A DNA stretch of 12,056 nucleotides from JASHVB01 sp049522565 (lineage in GTDB: Bacteria; Pseudomonadota; Alphaproteobacteria; Acetobacterales; Acetobacteraceae). The notes below the pieces were generated by a model, which saw only the letters and a program-made list of their open reading frames with translations, made no database searches and was not told the DNA's origin. A program made the position numbers and the translations under genes. Position 1 is the stretch's first letter. Each line of letters begins with the position of its first letter. Where the stretch lies: NCBI GenBank assembly GCA_049522565.1, contig JBEKNT010000237.1:1-12056 (forward strand), written 5' to 3'. Shown here piece by piece: positions 7,113 through 12,056 of this stretch.

Positions 7113-7165
7113 GGTCAGCCGCGTTGGCATAACGCCGACCGGATGACCTGCCTTCGGAGTGGACC

Positions 7166-8332
7166 GTGATCGAGAACGCCCTGCCGGACGACCCCACGCC
7201 CAAGCCGCTGAAGCGCACTCCGCTGGATGCATGGCACCGGCGGCTCGGCGCCCGCATGGTGGAGTTCGCCGGCTACGCCATGCCGGTGCAGTACGACCTC
7301 GCCGGCGACCTGGCGGCGCGTTGCCGCGGCGGGGTGATGGCCGAGCATTTGCATTGCCGCGCGCAGGCCGCGCTGTTCGACGTATCGCATATGGGCCAGG
7401 CGATGCTGACCGGCGCCAGCGCCGCGGCGGCGCTGGAGCGGCTGGTGCCGGGCGATATGCTCGGGCTGCAACCCGGGCGGCAACGCTACAGCCTGTTCAC
7501 CAACGAGGCCGGCGGCATCCTCGACGACCTGATGGTGGCCAACCTGGGCGGCGACAGGCTGTTTCTCGTTGTCAACGCCAGCCGCAAGGACGCCGATTTT
7601 TCCCATCTGGCCGCCAGCCTGCCGGCCGGCGTGCAACTCGCGGTCATGCAAGACCGCGCGCTGCTGGCGCTGCAAGGACCGGCGGCGGCGACCGTGCTGG
7701 GGCGGCTGGCATCGGACGCGGCGAAGCTGCCGTTCATGGGGGTCGGCGCGATCGATGTCGGCGGCACCCCCTGCCTGGTTGCGCGCTCCGGCTACACCGG
7801 CGAGGATGGGTTCGAGATTTCCCTGCCGGCCGACCGCGCCGAGGCTTTGGCGGACCTGTTGCTGGCGCAGCCGGAAGTGGCGCCGGCCGGTCTCGGGGCG
7901 CGCGATTCGCTGCGGCTGGAAGCCGGGCTCTGCCTGTATGGCAACGACATCGACGAGCTGACCTCGCCGGTCGAAGCCGGTCTGACCTGGGTGATCGGCA
8001 AGCGGCGCCGCGCGGCGTGGGACTTCCCGGGCGCGGCGGTGATCCGCGACCAGTTGGAAGCCGGCACCTATACCCGCCTGCGCGTCGGCATCCGCCCGGA
8101 GGGACGCGCCCCGGCCCGTGCGCTCGCCGACATCGTCGCCGACGACGGTACCGAGGCGGGAGTCGTCACCTCCGGCGGTTTCTCGCCGTCGCTGAGTGTG
8201 CCGATCGCCATGGGCTATGTGCGCCGCAGCCTCGCCGCCGAGGGCACCCGCCTGTCCGTGATGGTGCGCGGCAAGGCGTTGCCGGCCGCCGTGGCACCGC
8301 TGCCTTTCGTCGCCCATCGCTATGTCCGCTGA
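7166..8332 (+). CDS. gcvT: Glycine cleavage system T protein (aminomethyltransferase)
   Basis: GcvT takes the aminomethyl group carried on lipoyl-GcvH and, with tetrahydrofolate, releases ammonia and forms 5,10-methylene-THF. The 388-residue length is only slightly above the family norm. Recognisable blocks are RRLGARMVEFAGYAMPVQY, EHLHCRAQAALFDVSHMGQ, GGILDDLMV (Asp120/121, the conserved acidic pair near the folate site), GYTGEDGFEI, LRLEAGLCLYGNDID and the C-terminal TSGGFSPSL. An insertion of roughly ten residues (DLAGDLAARCRGG) separates the MPVQY block from EHLH. The start is GTG 7166 with CGGAG six bases upstream, in the riboswitch expression platform. gcvH follows after 15 bases. No inactivating change is visible. 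Confidence 0.96.
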   Translation: MIENALPDDPTPKPLKRTPLDAWHRRLGARMVEFAGYAMPVQYDLAGDLAARCRGGVMAEHLHCRAQAALFDVSHMGQAMLTGASAAAALERLVPGDMLGLQPGRQRYSLFTNEAGGILDDLMVANLGGDRLFLVVNASRKDADFSHLAASLPAGVQLAVMQDRALLALQGPAAATVLGRLASDAAKLPFMGVGAIDVGGTPCLVARSGYTGEDGFEISLPADRAEALADLLLAQPEVAPAGLGARDSLRLEAGLCLYGNDIDELTSPVEAGLTWVIGKRRRAAWDFPGAAVIRDQLEAGTYTRLRVGIRPEGRAPARALADIVADDGTEAGVVTSGGFSPSLSVPIAMGYVRRSLAAEGTRLSVMVRGKALPAAVAPLPFVAHRYVR

Positions 8333-8347
8333 ACAGGAAACCATCCA

Positions 8348-8737
8348 ATGCCAAACAAGCGCACGGACAAACGCTACACCAAGGAACACGAGTGGGTAGT
8401 GCTCGACGGCGACATCGCCACCGTCGGCATCACCGACCATGCGCAGGAGCAATTGGGCGATGTGGTGTTCGTGGAGCTGCCGGAGCTGAGCCGCGACGTC
8501 GTCGCCGGCGAGGCCTGCGCCGTGGTGGAGAGCGTGAAGGCCGCCTCCGACATTTTTGCCCCGCTGACCGGCAAGGTGGTGGAGACCAACTCGGAAATCA
8601 TCGACGACCCGGCGTTGGTGAACTCCGACGCCGAGGGCGAGGGCTGGTTCTTCCGCCTGGAAATCGACGACACCGCCACGTTCGAGGCGCTGTTGGACGA
8701 AGACGCCTACAACGAATACCTGGAGACGCTCGACTGA
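8348..8737 (+). CDS. gcvH: Glycine cleavage system H protein (lipoyl carrier)
   Basis: The 129-residue protein is the usual size for GcvH, which shuttles the aminomethyl intermediate between P, T and L proteins on a lipoyl arm. The lipoylation site is Lys64 in VVESVKAASDIFAPLTGKV. Other hallmarks are YTKEHEWV near the N-terminus, VGITDHAQEQLGDVVFVELPE and the C-terminal NSDAEGEGWFFRLE. ATG 8348 is preceded by AGGAAA at 8335-8340. The TGA stop shares its last base with the gcvP ATG, so the two genes are translationally coupled. The gene looks intact. Confidence 0.97.
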   Translation: MPNKRTDKRYTKEHEWVVLDGDIATVGITDHAQEQLGDVVFVELPELSRDVVAGEACAVVESVKAASDIFAPLTGKVVETNSEIIDDPALVNSDAEGEGWFFRLEIDDTATFEALLDEDAYNEYLETLD

Positions 8738-9567
8738 TGGACGCCGGTTTCTCCCCCCTGGTCGAGCTTGCGGAACTGGAAGCAGCCGACGGTTTCGTCA
8801 CGCGGCATATCGGCCCGTCACCGGCGGACATCGCCGCGATGCTGCACGTGGTGGGCGCGGCCACGTTGAAGGATCTGGTGGCCAAGACGGTGCCGGCGGC
8901 GATCCGCAGCGAGCGCCCGCTCGACCTGCCGCTGCCGCTGGACGAGGCTGGCGTGATCGCCGAGCTGCGCGCGCTGGCCGAGCGCAACGTGCTGCACCGG
9001 TCGCTGATCGGCATGGGCTATCACGGTACCCGCATGCCGCCGGTGATCCAGCGCAACGTACTGGAGAATCCCGGCTGGTACACCGCCTACACGCCGTACC
9101 AGTCGGAGATCGCGCAAGGCCGGCTGGAGGCGCTGCTGAATTTCCAGACAATGATCTGCGAACTCACCGGCATGCCGATCGCCAACGCGTCGTTGCTGGA
9201 CGAGGCGACCGCGGCGGCGGAAGCGATGGCCATGGCGCATGCGGTGGGAAAATCGAAATCCGACGTGCTGGCGGTGGCGACGGACGTGCATCCGCAGACC
9301 CGCGCCGTGCTGGCAACGCGGGCAAAGCCGATCGGCGTGACGCTGCTGGACGTGGCGCCGGGCGACATTGCCGCCGTTGGCGCGGCGCGGCCTTTCGCGG
9401 TGGTCTTGCAATATCCCGGCACCACCGGGGCGCTACGCGCGCTGTCGCCGGAGATCGACGCGGCGCATGACGCCGACGCACTGGCGATCGTCGCGGCGGA
9501 TCTGCTGTCGCTGGCGGTGCTGACGCCGCCCGGAGAGATGGGCGCCGACGTGGTGGTCGGCTCGGCA

Positions 9568-9599
<32 letters not shown>

Positions 9600-9933
9600 T
9601 CCGCATGCCGGATTCTTCGCCACGCGCGACGCGTTCAAGCGGCACATGCCGGGGCGGCTGGTCGGCGTGTCGGTGGATGCCGGCGGCGCGCCGGCGCTGC
9701 GGTTGGCGTTGCAAACGCGCGAGCAACACATCAGGCGTGAGAAGGCGACGTCGAACATCTGCACCGCTCAGGTGCTGCTGGCGGTGATCGCCGGGTTCTA
9801 TGCGGTGTGGCACGGGCCGGAGGGGCTGAAGCGCATCGCCCGGCGGGTCAATCTGGGCGCCCGGCTGCTGGCCGATGCGGCGCGGCGCGGGGGACACCGC
9901 CTGCGGCACGATGCGTTCTTCGACACGATCGTG

Positions 9934-9975
9934 GTCGAATGCGGCGTGGTGGAATGCGGCGCGGTGGAATGCGCC
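9934..9975 (+). repeat. 15-bp tandem repeat inside gcvP (VECGx, nearly three copies)
   Basis: Codons from 9934 read VECGV, VECGA, VECA. That is two full 15-base units (9934-9948, 9949-9963) and a partial third (9964-9975) with a few base differences. The repeats keep the frame and lie in the N-terminal half, after HDAFFDTIV, where the family varies in length. The likely origin is replication slippage. On its own it should not inactivate the protein, but it adds Cys residues in a row. Confidence 0.75.
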
Positions 9976-10866
9976 GACGCGGCAGCGCGGACCCGCGCGG
10001 CGAGCGCGGATGCGCTGATGCGGCGGGGTCTGGCGGCGGGGTTCAACCTGCGTCGGGTGGACGACGGTGCGGTGGGCATCGCGCTGGACGAGACCGTGAC
10101 GCGCGAAGAACTGGAGCGGCTGGCGGCGGTGCTGGGTTCCGAACTGGATGGCGCCGCGCCGAGCATTCCGGCGGAGCTGTCGCGCAACACGTTCTTCCTG
10201 GAACAGGCGGTGTTCGACCAGCACCATGCAGAGCATGCGATGCTGCGGTATTTGAAGCGGCTGGAAGACAAGGACGTCGCGCTGAACCGCAGCATGATCC
10301 CGCTGGGTTCCTGCACGATGAAACTGAACGCGACGGCGGAGATGATGCCGATCTCCTGGCCGGGCTTCGCCGACATCCATCCGTTCGCGCCGGAAAACCA
10401 GACCGAGGGCTACGCGACGCTGATCCACCGCCTGGCCGAGTGGTTGCAGCGCATCACCGGCTTTGCCGCCGTCACGTTGCAACCGAATGCCGGATCGCAG
10501 GGCGAGTTCGCCGGGCTGCTGACCATCCGTGCCTGGCACGAATCGCGCGGCGAGGGCGCGCGCGACGTGTGCCTGATCCCGTCATCCGCGCACGGCACCA
10601 ATCCGGCCAGCGCGACGATGGCGGGGCTGCGCGTCGTGGTGGTCGGCTGCGACCGGGACGGAAACATCGATCTTGCCGACCTGCGTGCCAAGGCGGCGCT
10701 GCATCGCGACCGGCTGGCGGCGCTGATGGTGACCTATCCGTCCACCCATGGCGTGTTCGAGGCGGCGATCCGCGACATCTGCGCCGTGGTGCACGAGGCG
10801 GGCGGGCAGGTTTACATGGACGGCGCCAACCTGAACGCTCAGGTCGGGCTGACCTCGCCGGCTGTG

Positions 10867-10882
10867 ATGGGGCGGCGGGCCG
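10867..10882 (+). other. Deletion/frameshift junction in gcvP
   Basis: The junction ATGGGGCGGCGGGCCG joins the end of SPAVM(G) in one frame to GGGPGVGP in the next. Between Met and the Pro-Gly of the motif there are 10 bases where about 63 are expected. GGCGG-type words would exist at both original ends (Gly-Ala codons and the poly-Gly run), so slippage or repair at short GC-rich homology could explain the loss. The original sequence is reconstructed from family knowledge, not seen. Confidence 0.85.
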
Positions 10883-11624
10883 GGCGTCGGACCGATCGGC
10901 GTCGCGGCGCATCTGGCGGCGTTCCTGCCGAACCACCCGTTGCGCGCGGATGCCGGGCCGGCGACGGGGTTCGGGCCGGTTTCGGCGGCGCCGTTCGGCT
11001 CGGCGCTGATCCTGCCGATTTCTTACGCTTACGTGCGGATGATGGGCGCGGCGGGACTGACGCGGGCAACCGAGGTGGCGATCCTGAACGCGAACTACGT
11101 GGCGGAACGCCTGCGCGGTGCGTATCCGATCCTGTATTCCGGTCCGGGCGGGATGGTGGCACATGAGTGCATCATCGACTGCCGCGGCTTCCAGGCGGAG
11201 GCCGGCGTGATGGTGGAAGACATCGCCAAGCGCCTGGCGGATTTCGGCTTCCACGCGCCGACCATGTCATGGCCGGTGGCCGGCACGCTGATGATCGAGC
11301 CGACGGAAAGCGAGTCCAAGGCAGAGCTGGACCGGTTCTGCGAGGCAATGATCGCGATCCGGGCGGAAATCACGGCGATCGCGGCGGGAAAACTGGATCG
11401 GGCGGACAACCCGCTGAAGCACGCGCCGCACACCGCGTCCGAGGTGATGGCGGAGACGTGGACGCACGGCTACTCGCGCGCACAGGCGGCGTTTCCGCTG
11501 CCGTGGGTGGCGGGGGGAAAATATTGGCCGCCGGTGAAGCGGGTGGACAACGTGTACGGCGACCGGAATTTGGTGTGCACCTGTGCGCCGCTGGAGGCGT
11601 ACGCCGCTGCGGCGGAATAACCTG

Positions 11625-11643
11625 TCCCGCGCCGCGCGCGGGA
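11625..11643 (+). terminator. Possible terminator hairpin after gcvP
   Basis: TCCCGCG (11625-11631) and CGCGGGA (11637-11643) form a 7-bp GC stem with a 5-base loop, starting five bases after the gcvP stop. No T-tract follows, so this is at best a weak intrinsic terminator, or a 3'-end stabilising hairpin ahead of Rho-dependent ending. Confidence 0.4.
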
Positions 11644-11741
11644 GAGGTCGAGACGCGTGAGCGGCGAGGCTGAGGCGACGCCCAACAATGAACGACTCGA
11701 TTGATGGCACGCGGATCCGTTTCCCCGTCATGGTCGGCGTA

Positions 11742-11798
11742 GGCCGGCCATCCACGACTTTGCTGTGCCGCAAGCGCCACAGTCTTGGATGGCGGGCC
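11742..11798. repeat. Palindromic intergenic repeat, copy B
   Basis: Bases 11742-11759 pair with 11781-11798 with two mismatches (GGCCGGCCATCCACGACT against AGTCTTGGATGGCGGGCC), leaving a loop of about 21 bases. Its left arm contains CCACGACTTTGCTGTG (11752-11767), an exact inverted match to copy A at 569-584. GGCGGGCCTTCGCC (11791-11804) matches 587-600 in direct orientation. Opposite relative orientations of shared words show that the family is a mosaic. Confidence 0.75.
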
Positions 11799-12054
11799 TT
11801 CGCCCCATAGGCGTTAAATTAGGGCGTTTGGGCGTCGGAACCGGCCACACCGCGTCATGGTGCGCCCCCGGGTCAAGCGCCCGGGGGCAGGCTCCGGCAC
11901 GCATCCACGACTTGCGGTGCCGCTCGCAGGAAAGTCGTGGATGCCGACCGGAGCCTGTCGCCGGGCGCTTGACCCGGTGGTCGGCATGACGAGTGGCACA
12001 GGCTGTGCCCTCCAGCTAGCTAACTTAACGCCTACGGGGCCTTCGCCCGCCATG
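11788..12054. repeat. Outer inverted repeat enclosing copy C
   Basis: Bases 11788-11820 are the imperfect inverse of 12022-12054. The conserved core is ATGGCGGGC, CCC, and TAGGCGTTAA, which reads TTAACGCCTA on the far side. The arms differ mainly where CTTCGC on one side stands opposite GAAGGC. The arms enclose copy C, giving nested palindromes of about 267 bases. The element reaches almost to the window end, so its true border is unknown. The stretch 11621-11741 between gcvP and the repeats shows only the hairpin noted above. Confidence 0.65.
11854..11990. repeat. Palindromic intergenic repeat, copy C, with about 60-bp arms
   Basis: Bases 11854-11913 and 11932-11990 are inverted copies over about 60 bases with one gap and roughly ten mismatches. 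The strongest blocks are CCGGGTCAAGCGCCCGG, CAGGCTCCGG and GCATCCACGACTT. The central loop is 18 bases. A smaller hairpin, GGCACA-GGC-TGTGCC, follows at 11995-12009. There is no open frame with recognisable protein and no flanking duplication that I can see, so I read it as a member of the same non-coding family as copies A and B. Confidence 0.78.
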
Positions 12055-12056
12055 AC

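Noticed and set aside
6775..7257. Minus-strand and + strand small open frames across the riboswitch region
   Set aside because: Their proteins resemble nothing known, and the bases are accounted for by two structured glycine aptamers.
10867..11166. Programmed ribosomal frameshift in gcvP
   Set aside because: There is no slippery heptamer with a convincing downstream structure, and the product would still lack the PLP lysine segment. A deletion explains the data better.
11621..12056. Insertion sequence or MITE with transposase at the 3' end
   Set aside because: The inverted repeats are nested and mosaic. No transposase fragment or clear target-site duplication is visible, so a REP/BIME-like repeat family is the safer reading.

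Overview
This 12 kb window is GC-rich chromosomal DNA with dense coding. The organism is probably an alphaproteobacterium, perhaps of the Acetobacteraceae or wider Rhodospirillales. That is an inference from base composition, the gcvT-gcvH-gcvP order behind a tandem glycine riboswitch, and intergenic palindromic repeats carrying the CATCCACGACTT module. No ribosomal RNA or species marker is present to confirm it.

Layout. (1) Bases 1-272 hold the 3' end of an unrecognised gene on the + strand. (2) Bases 273-742 are non-coding and contain a palindromic repeat with perfect 22-bp arms (476-497 and 599-620). (3) From 6742 down to 743 every gene is on the minus strand. In order of transcription they are a TumE-type toxin, its HTH antitoxin, an AidB-like acyl-CoA dehydrogenase, a VapB/FitA-type ribbon-helix-helix antitoxin, a VapC PIN-domain toxin, and a large DUF2339 membrane protein. 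Each toxin-antitoxin pair overlaps by about 23 bases. Each has a sigma70-like promoter with -35 TTGCAA and a short palindrome over the -10 box, as expected for autoregulation. (4) From about 6880 the + strand carries the glycine cleavage operon: a two-aptamer glycine riboswitch, then gcvT, gcvH and gcvP. (5) From 11621 to the end there is no gene, only a possible terminator hairpin and nested inverted repeats related to the copy at 476-620.

The main observation is that gcvP is broken. Around 10870 the frame shifts, and comparison with the conserved family motif shows about 53 bases missing. The missing part includes the LNLHKTF segment with the lysine that binds pyridoxal phosphate. Both flanks still read as good GcvP protein, so the event looks recent (or is an assembly error). 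The riboswitch, gcvT and gcvH look intact. If the deletion is real, the operon makes T- and H-protein without a working P-protein, unless a second gcvP lies elsewhere in the genome.

The second theme is the minus-strand cluster. Two different type II toxin-antitoxin modules bracket an AidB-like flavoenzyme, which lies only a few bases behind the first module and is probably co-transcribed with it. I found no new defence or mobile system. The least ordinary parts are the damaged gcvP, the toxin-antitoxin/AidB arrangement and the modular repeats at both ends.
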